A stretch of 16,488 nucleotides of DNA from Chloroflexota bacterium (GTDB lineage Bacteria > Chloroflexota > Limnocylindria > Limnocylindrales > CSP1-4), in contig JAJYMP010000651.1 of NCBI GenBank assembly GCA_021786915.1, positions 1 through 16,488 on the forward strand, written 5' to 3'. Positions 1 through 8,570 of the stretch are shown piece by piece (position 1 is the first letter of the stretch; every line of letters begins with the position of its first letter). The notes under the pieces were generated by a model that was given only the letters and a program-made list of their open reading frames with translations, made no database searches and was not told where the DNA came from. The position numbers were made by a program, and so were the translations under genes.

Positions 1-2
1 AG

Positions 3-314
3 CTCTACTCGAGCGTGTTCGAGGCGGACGTGGTCGGGACCGCCGGAGCCGGGGATGCGACGATCGCGGGGTTCCTGTTTGGCCTGCTGACGGGAATGTC
101 GCCGCCGGAGGCGGTCACCGCCGCCTGCGCCGTCGGCGGATCGAGCACCGAGGCAGCTGACGGCACGAGCGCCATCCCGGACTGGCCCGCGATCGAGCGC
201 CGGCTGCGGCAGGGGTGGCGCCGGAAGGCCGCCGCGCCGGGGCCCGGCTGGTCGCCATCGCGCGCGCCCGGCCTGTGGCGCGGGCCCCGGGACAGGGCGC
301 CGGAGCCTCGGTAG
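3..314 (+). CDS. PfkB-family carbohydrate kinase, 3' end only
   Basis: This is the C-terminal part of a ribokinase/PfkB-type sugar kinase; the rest lies left of the window. The frame is open from base 3. It shows the family's second signature, GTAGAGDATIAGFL, at about residues 11-24 of the fragment. In this family that loop forms the anion hole, and its Asp is the catalytic base for ATP-dependent phosphorylation of a sugar hydroxyl. After it come the usual C-terminal helices (PPEAVTAACAVGG, then IPDWPAIERRLRQGW). Family members normally stop near that point. Here a further 30 or so Pro/Arg/Gly-rich residues precede the TAG, so the natural stop may have been lost. The substrate cannot be read from this fragment. 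The neighbouring nagA and rpiR remnants hint at amino-sugar use, but only by context. The family call is firm. Confidence 0.85.
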   Translation, partial: LYSSVFEADVVGTAGAGDATIAGFLFGLLTGMSPPEAVTAACAVGGSSTEAADGTSAIPDWPAIERRLRQGWRRKAAAPGPGWSPSRAPGLWRGPRDRAPEPR

Positions 315-487
315 CCGGTGTCTGCGTGTGCCACGAGGTGTGGCCACGATCGAGCCCGGACAGCGGGCCGACGTCGACGTCGACGGTGACTCGTTCGTTG
401 CCCGGGTGGATCGCCGCCCTCGTTCGGGATGGCCGCATCGCGGCCGACGGCCTCTGACCTCAAGTCGCGCCCGCGTCTGCGTCAGCG

Positions 488-836
488 AAGCGGCCGCGAG
501 CGTGTCCTCGGCGTGTACGAGCCGTCCCTCGATGAAGGTCCCGACGATCTCGAGTGCCGGCGTGAGGAGGACCGCGTCGAACGTGGCCCCAGGAGCGAGA
601 ACGCCGTGCCGGTCGGCGAGGTTCAGCAGCCGGGCCGGGACGGTCGTGGCCGTGGCCACGGCGTCGGTTACCGACCAGCCAAGGAAGGTCCGGAGGTTGC
701 GGATCGCCTGGTCGACGCGGACCACGCTGCCAGCAAGACGGCTGTCCGCGAGTCGGGCCGTGACCCCATCGCTCTTCACCTCGGGGTCGCCGAGGAAGTA
801 GGTCCCGCGCGGCATCCCGAGGGCGGCGAGTGGCTT
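488..836 (-). pseudogene. nagA: N-acetylglucosamine-6-phosphate deacetylase, C-terminal remnant
   Basis: Read on the minus strand from base 836 down to about 488, this stretch gives about 116 residues matching the C-terminal third of NagA. NagA removes the acetyl group of GlcNAc-6-phosphate in amino-sugar breakdown. Recognisable blocks are AALGMPRGTYFLGD, RLADSRLAGSVVRVDQAIRNL, LGWSVTDAVATATTVPARLL and GVLAPGATFDAVLL. The N-terminal two thirds, with most metal ligands, are missing. Where family members have (L)VTDAM just before the GM motif, this sequence reads ATKPL, so the catalytic Asp is gone or replaced. There is no start codon near the break, and the frame runs on past the expected end without a stop. 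Homology ends where the plus-strand rpiR remnant begins. It is a dead fragment and should not be annotated as an enzyme. Confidence 0.8.
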
Positions 837-857
837 CGTCGCCCAGGGACGACGATC

Positions 858-1124
858 GGCAGGATCGAGGCGCCGCGCGTTGCCGCAGAGTGCGGCGCGA
901 CGACGATCGCGATCACCAACTTCGGCCGGTCACCCCTGACCGAGCACGCCCGGCACGTGCTCACCACGGCTGCCCGGGAGACGACGTTTCGGTCGGGTGC
1001 CATGGCCAGCCGGATCGCCCAGCTCGCGGTCATCGACTGCCTCTTCGTCGGCGTGGCCCAGCGCTCGTACGAGCGGACGATCCGTGCACTCGAGCTGACC
1101 TACGCCGCCGTGCAGAGCCGGCGC
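858..1124 (+). pseudogene. RpiR/MurR-family regulator, C-terminal SIS-domain remnant
   Basis: About 89 residues match the second half of the sugar-isomerase (SIS) domain of RpiR-type regulators: IEAPRVAAECGATTIAITNF, then SPLTEHARHVLTTAARET, FRSGAMASRIAQLAVIDCLF and a final helix through about AAVQSRR. In intact relatives this domain binds a phosphosugar and controls an N-terminal HTH_6 DNA-binding domain. Here the HTH domain and the first SIS half are absent, so the fragment cannot bind DNA as a normal regulator. The frame upstream (429-857) is open but is antisense to the nagA remnant and has no RpiR homology. The frame also continues past the natural end without a stop, into DNA antisense to a SnoaL-like fragment. 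The family call is confident; retained function is unlikely. Confidence 0.8.
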
Positions 1125-1139
1125 ATGCCCAGCCGCGAG

Positions 1140-1267
1140 TCGAGGAACTCCCCGGCCGCCTCGCGGCCGCTGAGCCATGCGGGATCGGGCGGCATCGTCA
1201 TGCTCACATCGTCCCGCAGGAGCCGGACCAGCGACGGCACGTCGGCCTGCTCGAAGGCACACATGAC
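1140..1267 (-). pseudogene. SnoaL-like domain fragment (tail of an ECF sigma factor type protein)
   Basis: On the minus strand about 42 residues read AFEQADVPSLVRLLRDDVSM, then TMPPDPAWLSGREAAGEFL. This is the start of the SnoaL-like (NTF2-fold) domain that follows the sigma-70 regions in SigG/SigJ-type ECF sigma factors: a helix, then the M-PP-P-W-x-GR-x-A pattern. No sigma region 2 or 4 precedes it. Upstream DNA runs straight into the rhodanese gene's 3' end. Downstream the domain stops about halfway, at the end of the rpiR remnant. An open frame covers 1100-1336 with a possible GTG start, but only the middle shows homology. It could instead come from a stand-alone SnoaL-like protein. Confidence 0.55.
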
Positions 1268-1384
1268 TGGTCGGGCAACGTCTGCGTCGCCCGGACGGCC
1301 GATTCCATGGCACCCGAGATCGGTCGATGCGACCACCTGGTCGCCTGTACCAGCTGCCGCGCCTGCTCGAGGGCGCTGGCCAAC

Positions 1385-1852
1385 TCAGGGTTCGAGCGGA
1401 AGTGCTGCCACCGAGCGACCGCTCCCGCGGGCCCGTCCGTCGCGAATCGTAGGATAGCCCGCCTTCTGCCAGGCCTCGAACCCGCCCTCCAGGCTCCGCA
1501 CCGCAGCGTAGCCCATGTCCTGGAGCGCGGCACACGCCAGTGCGCTTCGCTTCCCCGCCGCGCAGTGGACCAGGATCGGGCGTCCTGGATGGAGACGGGC
1601 ATCCGCGAAGGGCGTCGCCGGATCCGCCTTGAATTCCAGCCAGCCTCTCGGGATGTTGATCGCCTGCGGAATGTGACCCTGTTCCCACTCGTCCGGCTCT
1701 CGGACGTCGACGACCAGCACCCTGCCCGACGCGACGTCCTCTGCGATCTCGTCCGAGGTGACACCGGCGATCCGGCGCCTGGCCTCCTCGACCAGCTGAT
1801 CGACCGTCTTCACCAGCACCGGGGTCTCGACAGCGCTTCCCGGCCCAGCCAT
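1385..1852 (-). CDS. Rhodanese-like domain protein
   Basis: A 155-residue single-domain rhodanese. Features in order: a short N-terminal helix (about 10-30), VLVVDVREPDEWEQGHIPQA at about 46-65 (the CH2A-type motif), and the active-site loop CAAGKRS at 97-103. Cys97 is placed to carry a persulfide. EGGFEAWQKAGYP at 122-134 is the usual C-terminal signature. Rhodaneses move sulfane sulfur from a donor to an acceptor; this one has no signal peptide and is probably cytoplasmic. The start is ATG at 1852, preceded by a GGAGG-type ribosome site. It diverges from the broken regulator gene on the plus strand, and its 5' end overlaps the longest reading of that gene. It looks intact, unlike its neighbours. 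The sulfur acceptor cannot be inferred. Confidence 0.88.
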   Translation of the reverse strand: MAGPGSAVETPVLVKTVDQLVEEARRRIAGVTSDEIAEDVASGRVLVVDVREPDEWEQGHIPQAINIPRGWLEFKADPATPFADARLHPGRPILVHCAAGKRSALACAALQDMGYAAVRSLEGGFEAWQKAGYPTIRDGRARGSGRSVAALPLEP

Positions 1853-1931
1853 GATTGGCCTCCCTCCGTGTGCGGGACGGGCTGTCCCGTCCTCGTGCCG
1901 TCCAAGCTGGGCGAGAGACCTTAAGACGTCC

Positions 1932-3804
1932 TTGCAACCGTCCAGACGAGCGACATCGGAACCAACCCGGCTGGAACTCCGGCTCCTCGGACGCTTCATG
2001 GTCAAGCGCGGCGGAGAGGAGATCCCGTCGCGCGAGTTCGGTGGCCGGCTGGTGCGCATGCTCATCCGGGTCCTGGCGACCCATCGCGGTCAGTTCATGT
2101 CAAAGGACGCGCTCGCGGACGCGCTATGGGGGGAACGCCTGCCCGGCGATCCAGCCGCGAACCTCGAGGTGATGATCCATCGGGCCAGGCGGGCCGTGAG
2201 GTACCCGGCCCTGATCACGACGGGTGCGGGCGGCTATGCCTTCGCCAGCGAAGCGGACTGCACCATCGACGTCGAAGAGTTCCGACGGCTCGTCGAGGCC
2301 GGTCGCGCGAGCCTCGCCCAGCGCGACCGGCCAGACGCCCTTTCCTCGTTCTGCCAGGCGTTCGAGTGGTGGCAAGGCGAGCCCCTGGCCGAGGACGCCT
2401 ACGCCGAATGGGCGCACGCGGTGCGTGCGGAGATGGAGCGACTGCAGTCGGAGGCGCTCGAAGGGGCGGCGCAGGCAGCCCTTCGAATGGCGGACTATCG
2501 ACGCGCGATGGAGTTCGCCGAGATGGCGGTGGCGCGCGAGCCGCTGCGCGAGGCAGGATGGCTGCTGCTCATGAAGGCCCTCGACCTGTCCGGCGACCGG
2601 GCAGGCGCGCTCCGGTCCTTCGAGGAGCTCGAGGTCGAGCCCTCCTCCGAGGCGGTGCAGCTCCAGCTCGAGATCCTCCACGGCGGTCACCGTGCCGACG
2701 GCTCGCTGAGCGCGCTGGCTTCCGGCGGGATCGTCGACGACGAACTCAAGGTGGCGCTCGGTGCGGCAGGCAGTGCGCCGGCTCGGTCGCTCGCGCTCTC
2801 GCGCATGGCGACCTTCGCCGCCGGCGCCGACGACTACGGCAGGGCGTCGCGCCTGGCCGAGCTCGCCCTTCTGGAGGCGGCCGATGACGTCGCGGCGAAC
2901 GCCGAAGCGCTCGCCGCGGCCGCCACGATCGACATGAACCGCGGACGTCTTGACGACGCGGAACGCCGCGCGGAGGAGGCGTTGGCGTGCTTCGATCGGC
3001 TGGGCGATGCCCACGGACGGGCGCGGATGCTGGATCTGGCCGCCGTGCGCACCTTCCTCGCCGGCCACATCCGGGCCGGGGTGCAGGCCCTGGCCGAGGT
3101 CGCCGACCGCTTCGAGGAGATCGGGGATGCGTTCCACTCCATCACCGCCCGCTCCACCTGCGGACATGGCCTCGTCCACATGGACCGCGCACCCGAGGGA
3201 CTCGCGCACATCGAGCGCGCGCTCGAGATCGCGACGGATCTCCGCCACCGTGAGATGGTCGGCTACTGCCTCTGGCACCGGAGCGAAGCGCTGGCGGCGT
3301 TCCGCAGAGGTCTCGAGGCAGCGGCCGGACTCCCGCTGTTCGAGTCGTGGGCCGCCTCCCAACTCGCGCTGGTGCTCGTGACGCTCGGGAGATCCGAAGG
3401 AAGCGGAACGGATGGCGCTGCGTGCCTTGGCCGGCGAGGTGCCACACGCGCTGTTCGAGGCCAGGCTCGCCGAAGCCGAGGTGCTGGTCGCACGAGGAGC
3501 GACCGGCGCTGCGGGTGTGATTCGGCGGTCCCTGGAGCTGGCGACCACGGAGGGCCATCTCCGCAGCGCGCGCCGGCTCAGAGAACTGCTCGACCTGACC
3601 GGCTCAGGGTCTCGCGCACCGAGGCCCCCCCGCAGCGCGTCGCTGAGTCAGCTCTGCAGCCCGCTGGTGAAGACGCCGGGGATGGTCGGCAGGCGGGCGA
3701 GCGGGTCAGCCACCGGGGCGATCAGCCGGTCCACTTCCCGATCGAGGCGAGCGATCGCGTCCGCGAGCTGGTCCATCCGCTCGAGTCCCGCCCTCGGTCG
3801 GTGA
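1932..3804 (+). pseudogene. BTAD/SARP-type transcriptional regulator with TPR domain, frameshifted
   Basis: The order is: an OmpR-type winged helix (LELRLLGRF to about IHRARRAV, bases 1965-2200), a bacterial transcriptional activation domain (IDVEEFRRLVEAG to GALRSFEELE, about 2265-2635), then TPR-like helical pairs to about 3600. There is no NB-ARC ATPase, unlike full AfsR. The frame that carries the protein to LALVLVTLG (base 3389) loses homology there. The next frame resumes at once with DPKEAERMALRAL and continues to RRLRELL (about 3590), so one extra base lies near 3387-3391. The resumed frame stops at 3804, its last 150 bases antisense to a transposase remnant. Family comparison from memory suggests two in-frame losses: the LADELG stretch after FEELE (about 2633), and roughly one TPR after RSEALAA (about 3300). 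TTG 1932 is the likeliest start; the ATG at 1851 overlaps the rhodanese start. It may be a pseudogene, or the frameshift a sequencing error. Confidence 0.7.
3651..3785 (-). pseudogene. IS110-family transposase fragment
   Basis: Minus-strand residues MDQLADAIARLDREVDRLIA then PVADPLARLPTIPGV match the centre of IS110/IS116/IS902-type transposases. There, a helix of the form LxxLDxxIxxLDxEIxxL is followed by LxTIPGVG just before the transposase_20 helix-hairpin-helix. After TIPGV the sequence reads FTSGLQS and stops, so the conserved GxxTA continuation is lost. The N-terminal DEDD catalytic domain is also absent upstream. Only about 45 codons survive, with no visible terminal repeats. It overlaps the degraded 3' tail of the BTAD regulator on the other strand, and its arrival or loss may have damaged that gene. 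The match rests on a short motif, so confidence is moderate. Confidence 0.5.
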
Positions 3805-3871
3805 TCATCGGAGGCGGAGCGTCTCACCCGATCGTGGCAGAGAGGACCACGACCGGGCCCTGTACCGCCGA

Positions 3872-4522
3872 TCAGACCGCGTTCTCGAGCGCCGAACGGT
3901 AGTCCGCGATCGCCCGGGCCGGATCGGGCGCCCGCAGGACACCGGTGACGACGGCAACGCCGGCGGCGCCCGCCCGCAGGCATGGCCCAACATCGGCCGG
4001 AGCGATTCCGCCGATCGCGACGACCGGGACGCGGGCGCCGCTCACCACTTCGTCCAACGCCCCGAGCCCTACCCCCAGGCCGGGTTTTGATCCTGGGTTG
4101 AACACCGGCCCGAACAGGACGAAGTGAGCGCCTGCCGCCTCCGCACGCACCAGGCCGGCGACCGAATGGATCGATGCCGCCACCACGAGCCGACCCGCGT
4201 GCGGGTCCGGTTCGGCAGGGATCGCCGCTTCGGGCCAGTGAGCGCCACCGTAGCCCGCGACGGTCGCTGCCGCGGTTGTCCCGTTGAGGAGGGTCCGATC
4301 GAGGAGCGACTCGCCTCCTGCGCCCACGAGGACCGCTCTCGCTCGAGCCACCAGGCGAGCTCGCCGCGCCGGCTCTGTCACCTTCGCCCGCACCTGGAGG
4401 CCCACGTCGGGCAGATCGGCGATGGCTCGAGCGACGTCAGCGAGGCGCTCCAGCCACTCCCGGTCGGTCCGGAAGATCCCCCGATCGGCGACCACGTAGA
4501 GCCGGGGAACGCCCCCGATCAC
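3872..4522 (-). CDS. tenI: TenI-like thiazole tautomerase (ThiE/TenI fold)
   Basis: A 216-residue TIM-barrel protein of the thiamine phosphate synthase/TenI family. Shared features are QVRAK at 43-47, SIHS at 117-120, [16 protein letters not shown] at about 135-150 and VVAIGGI at 167-173. ThiE-specific residues are missing. The metal-binding ND is NG (80-81), and the HLGQxD loop is HWPEAAIP (95-102). Bacillus subtilis TenI also has NG there, and its catalytic His (H122) corresponds to His119 here. TenI aromatises the thiazole carboxylate made by ThiG, which fits its place directly after thiG. I therefore favour TenI over ThiE, although automatic annotation may call it ThiE. The start is GTG at 4522, in a 4-base GTGA overlap with the thiG stop, so translation is probably coupled. 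It is the last gene of the TPP-controlled operon. Confidence 0.82.
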   Translation of the reverse strand: MIGGVPRLYVVADRGIFRTDREWLERLADVARAIADLPDVGLQVRAKVTEPARRARLVARARAVLVGAGGESLLDRTLLNGTTAAATVAGYGGAHWPEAAIPAEPDPHAGRLVVAASIHSVAGLVRAEAAGAHFVLFGPVFNPGSKPGLGVGLGALDEVVSGARVPVVAIGGIAPADVGPCLRAGAAGVAVVTGVLRAPDPARAIADYRSALENAV

Positions 4523-5328
4523 CGGGCCCCATCAGCGGGCCTGGCCGGGATCCGTCCCGCCAGTGGGGTCGCGCTCTCCGCGTAGAACTTGCGCGGCATC
4601 CGGCCTGCGAGGAATGCCTCCCGCCCGGCGATCGCCGCCGCCCGCATCGCCCGCGCCATCCGGATCGGTTCCCGGGCCCGGGCGACGGCCGAGTTGAGCA
4701 GCACGCCGTCGCAGCCGAGCTCGAACACGACCGCCACGTCCGAGGCCGTCCCGACGCCCGCGTCGACGATGACCGGTACCGCGGCACGCTCCTTGATCAG
4801 CGCGAGATTGTGCGGGTTGCGCACGCCCAGGCCGGATCCGATCGGGGCGGCCAGCGGCATGACCGCGGCGCAGCCGAGGTCTTCGAGCCTGCGGGCCGTG
4901 ATCGGATCGTCGTTCGTATAGGGGAGGACGGTGAAGCCACGCCCGACGAGCTCGCCCGCCGCCTTCAGGAGCTCGACGGCGTCCGGCAGGAGCGTCTCTT
5001 CGTCCGCGATCACCTCGAGCTTCACCAGCGAGGTGCCAAGCGCCTCGCGGCCGAGTTCAGCCATCAGGACGGCCTCCCGCGCCGTGAAGCATCCGGCGGT
5101 GTTCGGGAGCAGCTGGTACCCACGTTCCCGGAGCAGCTCGTAGAGGCTCTCCCCGTCGGCTGCATCCAGGCTGACGCGCCGGAGTGCGACGGTGACGAGC
5201 TCGGTCCCCGACGCCTCGAGCGCGCCGAGCAGGGTCTGGGTGCTCGGGTAGCGGGCCGTGCCCAGGAGCAGGCGCGAGTGGAGTCGGAGCGGCCCGATCG
5301 CCCAGCTCTCCTCCGCGGGCTCAGCCAC
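4519..5328 (-). CDS. thiG: Thiazole synthase ThiG
   Basis: A 269-residue (beta/alpha)8 enzyme that builds the thiazole phosphate of thiamine from 1-deoxyxylulose-5-phosphate, dehydroglycine and ThiS thiocarboxylate. Family blocks: [10 protein letters not shown] at 20-29, VTVALRR at 45-51, LPNTAGC at 74-80, LVKLEVI at 101-107, LPYTNDDP, the phosphate-binding [12 protein letters not shown], and [12 protein letters not shown] followed by [10 protein letters not shown]. Lys103 is the expected Schiff-base lysine. The length is normal. The start is GTG at 5328, inside the last codons of thiS (8-base overlap), and the stop overlaps the tenI start. The Asn in NDDP and the Asp-Ala-Gly loop are intact, so the enzyme should be active. 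It needs ThiS from the gene just upstream and glycine imine from ThiO. Confidence 0.97.
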   Translation of the reverse strand: MAEPAEESWAIGPLRLHSRLLLGTARYPSTQTLLGALEASGTELVTVALRRVSLDAADGESLYELLRERGYQLLPNTAGCFTAREAVLMAELGREALGTSLVKLEVIADEETLLPDAVELLKAAGELVGRGFTVLPYTNDDPITARRLEDLGCAAVMPLAAPIGSGLGVRNPHNLALIKERAAVPVIVDAGVGTASDVAVVFELGCDGVLLNSAVARAREPIRMARAMRAAAIAGREAFLAGRMPRKFYAESATPLAGRIPARPADGAR

Positions 5329-5530
5329 CCTGGATCGCCCGGATGATCTCGACCGCGTCTCGATCCTTCACGACGACCGACACCCATTCGGATCGGAGAA
5401 CGACCTCCCCGTTCAATGCGACGGCGACCCCCGATGGTGGCTCCCTGCCCAGGATCTGTGCCACGAGCGCGCCGATGTGGGTGTCCGGTTCGAGTTCCTT
5501 CGGGACCCCGTTGACCTCGACCGTGATCAT
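5321..5530 (-). CDS. thiS: Sulfur carrier protein ThiS
   Basis: A 69-residue beta-grasp (ubiquitin-like) protein beginning [13 protein letters not shown] and ending in IIRAIQGG. The C-terminal Gly-Gly is the defining feature: its carboxylate is adenylated by ThiF or MoeB and turned into a thiocarboxylate that gives sulfur to Thi[11 protein letters not shown] and the acidic KDRDAVEII segment match the family. I chose ATG 5530 because it starts exactly at the beta-grasp fold and forms an ATGA overlap with the thiO stop; the open frame further upstream (to 5806) is antisense-like and inside thiO. The stop overlaps the thiG start by 8 bases. No ThiF-like adenylase is encoded in this window. Confidence 0.95.
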   Translation of the reverse strand: MITVEVNGVPKELEPDTHIGALVAQILGREPPSGVAVALNGEVVLRSEWVSVVVKDRDAVEIIRAIQGG

Positions 5531-6720
5531 GGCCTGCCTCCTCTCAGCAGGCCGGTCGTCGCCGGCAGGCGGGCCGGCACGAACGGAGCGAGCTCCGGGG
5601 GCATCAACCCCGTTCGGATTCCCTCGGTCAGCAGCCGCCCGGTGATCGGGGCCAGCAGGACGCCGTGCCGGTACTGGCCGGTCGCGAGGAAGAGCCCGTC
5701 CGGCCCGAGGGGTCCGATTGCCGGCAGGTTGTCGCGCAGCGCGGGCCGGAAGCCGACGGAGAGATCGGCCAGCTCCAGGTCGTAGACGCCAGGGAGCACC
5801 TGCCACGCGGCACGGAGCAGGTCCATCGTCGCGCCGGCCGTCGAGCGGCTGTCGAAGCCCTGCTCCTCCATCGTCGCCCCGACCACGAGCTCGCCGTCCT
5901 CGCGCGGGACGAGGTAGACGTCCGGCGTGCGGACGACGTGGCGGAGCAGCGGCTCACCGCGCAGCCGCAGCACCTGGCCCTTCACCGGACGGAGCGGCAG
6001 GTGCCCGGTGACACCCCGGATGGGACCGTTCGACCACGCTCCGGCGGCGACCACGACCGCGCCGCTGCGCACTCGAGCCGCACTGTCCGCGAGCCGGACG
6101 CCGGCGACGCGATCGTCCTCCAGCCAGACCGACTCGACGGTCGCGCCGCTCTGCACGGAGCTCCCGAGGCGCCTGATCGCCGCCGTCAACGCCGTCACGA
6201 GTGCCCGCGGATCGACCTGGCGGTCCCCCTCGGCGAAGATCCCGGAGGTGACCCTGGGGCTCAGCGCAGGCTCGCGCTCGAGGACCTCGCTCGCCGTGAG
6301 TCGCTCGATGCCGAGACCGAGCGCGTGCTGGTGGTCGGCCTCGCGCTGGAGCTCCTCGTCGTGGTCACGGTTGAGTGCCACGAGCAGGGTGCCCTCGGTC
6401 CGATAGTGACAGGGCATCCCCGAATCGGCCTCGATCGCGCGCACCCACTCCGGGTAGAGCCGGCAGCTCTCGAGGGCCAGCTCGACGAGGCTCGGCTCCG
6501 TGGCCCCGGCCTCCGAGGCCGGGGCGAGCATCCCCGCCGCCGCGCCGGACGCACCCGAGCCGGGACGATCTCGCTCCAGGACGAGGACGCGCTGGCCCGC
6601 GCGGGACGCTTCATACCCGATGGCCAGGCCGATGACGCCGGCGCCGATGACGATCAGGTCGACCGAGGACGAGCTGGAGCCCGAGGCCCTCTCCGACGCC
6701 GAGGCCAACGGGTTGCTCAT
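5527..6720 (-). CDS. thiO: Glycine oxidase ThiO
   Basis: A 397-residue FAD-dependent amine oxidase of the DAO family. It has a dinucleotide-binding motif DLIVIGAGVIGLAIGYEASR at 21-40, followed by VLVLERD and the GASGAAAGML flavin loop. Further blocks are the GAWSN segment, KGQVLRLRG, VYLVPREDGELVVGAT, and a C-terminal PAIGP...LATGQYRHGVLLAP motif. ThiO oxidises glycine to the imine used by ThiG in the aerobic thiazole route (the alternative to radical ThiH). It therefore points to oxygen-using metabolism. The first 20 residues are Ser/Ala-rich and may be disordered, or the true start could lie slightly later. ATG 6720 is supported by an ATGA overlap with the small ORF upstream. The stop overlaps the thiS start. 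Confidence 0.95.
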   Translation of the reverse strand: MSNPLASASERASGSSSSSVDLIVIGAGVIGLAIGYEASRAGQRVLVLERDRPGSGASGAAAGMLAPASEAGATEPSLVELALESCRLYPEWVRAIEADSGMPCHYRTEGTLLVALNRDHDEELQREADHQHALGLGIERLTASEVLEREPALSPRVTSGIFAEGDRQVDPRALVTALTAAIRRLGSSVQSGATVESVWLEDDRVAGVRLADSAARVRSGAVVVAAGAWSNGPIRGVTGHLPLRPVKGQVLRLRGEPLLRHVVRTPDVYLVPREDGELVVGATMEEQGFDSRSTAGATMDLLRAAWQVLPGVYDLELADLSVGFRPALRDNLPAIGPLGPDGLFLATGQYRHGVLLAPITGRLLTEGIRTGLMPPELAPFVPARLPATTGLLRGGRP

Positions 6721-6878
6721 GCCGGCCCAGCTCTCGACCCGAGAAACCCGGCGACCGCCTCGGCGTACGCGGCTGCCGCGGCGGCCGGCGCGTCCTCGAG
6801 TGATCCGCCGCTACAGGCGGGAGGCACTACCGGAACGCCTGCCGGGCGAAGCCACGGCGCATCAAGGTCGAGGTCCAT
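6717..6878 (-). CDS. Small ORF between thiC and thiO, function unknown
   Basis: A 53-codon ORF, MDLDLDAPWLRPAGVPVV... to FLGSRAGPA. ATG 6878 follows a GGTGGGGAAC stretch that can act as a weak ribosome site. Its stop overlaps the thiO ATG in the same ATGA form used by thiO/thiS, which argues that it is translated. An earlier start at 6914 would add 12 residues. The product has an acidic N-terminus, a Pro-rich middle and an Ala-rich helix (PAAAAAAYAEAVAGFL) and matches no family I know. It lies 62 bases after thiC. It may serve only as a leader that delivers ribosomes to thiO, or be a lineage-specific small protein. High GC makes spurious ORFs common, so confidence is modest. Confidence 0.45.
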   Translation of the reverse strand: MDLDLDAPWLRPAGVPVVPPACSGGSLEDAPAAAAAAYAEAVAGFLGSRAGPA

Positions 6879-6940
6879 TGTTCCCCACCGAACGTCGCGG
6901 CATGACCTCGGCATGTCTCACCATCCCCGGGAACGCCGAT

Positions 6941-8311
<1,371 letters not shown>

Positions 8312-8317
8312 TCAAGG

Positions 8318-8402
8318 CTCCCTTCGCTGGCATGATCCAGATCAGGTTCTTCGGGTCGGCGCGGCCTTCGCGCCCTCTCAGCCCCTCAGCGGGACTCCCC
8401 GG
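8318..8402 (-). promoter_or_regulatory. TPP riboswitch (THI element) of thiC
   Basis: On the minus strand the leader reads GGGGAGTCC, then GGGGCTGAGAGGGC, a GC-rich P3 arm, GACCCGAAGAACCTGATC, TGGATCATGCCAGCG and AAGGGAG. The CTGAGA bulge, ACCTGAT-CTGG and ATGCCAGCG-AAGGGA segments are the invariant core of the thiamine pyrophosphate aptamer. The terminal AAGGGAG doubles as the ribosome-binding site of thiC (6 bases before GTG 8311), which points to translational shut-off when TPP is bound. No U-tract terminator is visible. Confidence 0.96.
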
Positions 8403-8415
8403 CTTTCGCGGACGG

Positions 8416-8445
8416 AGTCTACCCCGTGCACGAGGCCGGCCGCAA
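8416..8445 (-). promoter_or_regulatory. Candidate thiC promoter
   Basis: On the minus strand TTGCGG (8445-8440) and TAGACT (8421-8416) are 18 bases apart. The -10 matches 4 of 6 consensus bases. Transcription would start near 8409, a few bases before the TPP aptamer, which is the position one would expect. The -35 is weak (TTG only), so this is a prediction. Confidence 0.35.
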
Positions 8446-8518
8446 GCGGATCTCCGTCGCCGGTCCGGCGCCCCTCCGGCCAGAGACGAACCCCGTGGAG
8501 TCAGGAGTCGCGACCGAA

Positions 8519-8534
8519 CCACTACATGTGGTAT
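8519..8534 (+). promoter_or_regulatory. NrdR box 1 (upstream)
   Basis: CCACTACATGTGGTAT fits the NrdR box form acaCwAtA-TaTwGtgt: CTACA and TGTGG around a centre between 8526 and 8527. NrdR is the ATP/dATP-sensing repressor of ribonucleotide reductase operons. The box lies just upstream of the -35 of the nrdA promoter, with its last base touching it. A second box sits 32 bp away centre to centre, about three helical turns, the tandem arrangement known for NrdR targets. Confidence 0.75.
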
Positions 8535-8562
8535 TGACGCCTGCCACCAACCACTATATCTT
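8534..8562 (+). promoter_or_regulatory. nrdA-nrdB-metE promoter
   Basis: TTGACG (8534-8539) and TATCTT (8557-8562) are separated by exactly 17 bases, matching the housekeeping-sigma consensus at 5 of 6 and 4 of 6 positions. The -10 lies inside NrdR box 2 and the -35 abuts box 1. A start near 8569 would put the B12 aptamer, from 8571, at the very 5' end of the transcript. Confidence 0.7.
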
Positions 8563-8566
8563 GTAG
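8551..8566 (+). promoter_or_regulatory. NrdR box 2 (over the -10)
   Basis: CCACTATATCTTGTAG matches the NrdR box core CwAtA-TaTwG at 9 of 10 positions, centred between 8558 and 8559. It covers the -10 hexamer, so bound NrdR would block RNA polymerase. Together with box 1 it is strong evidence for NrdR control of the operon. The nrdR gene itself is not in this window. Confidence 0.8.
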
Positions 8567-8570
8567 TCCT

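Noticed and set aside
1385..1852. Rhodanese as the missing sulfur donor for ThiS
   Set aside because: It is about 2 kb beyond the thi operon with other remnants between, and no thiamine-specific feature links them.
2124..3548. A 474-codon minus-strand frame opposite the BTAD regulator
   Set aside because: Low-complexity shadow translation; the plus strand has clear winged-helix, BTAD and TPR homology.
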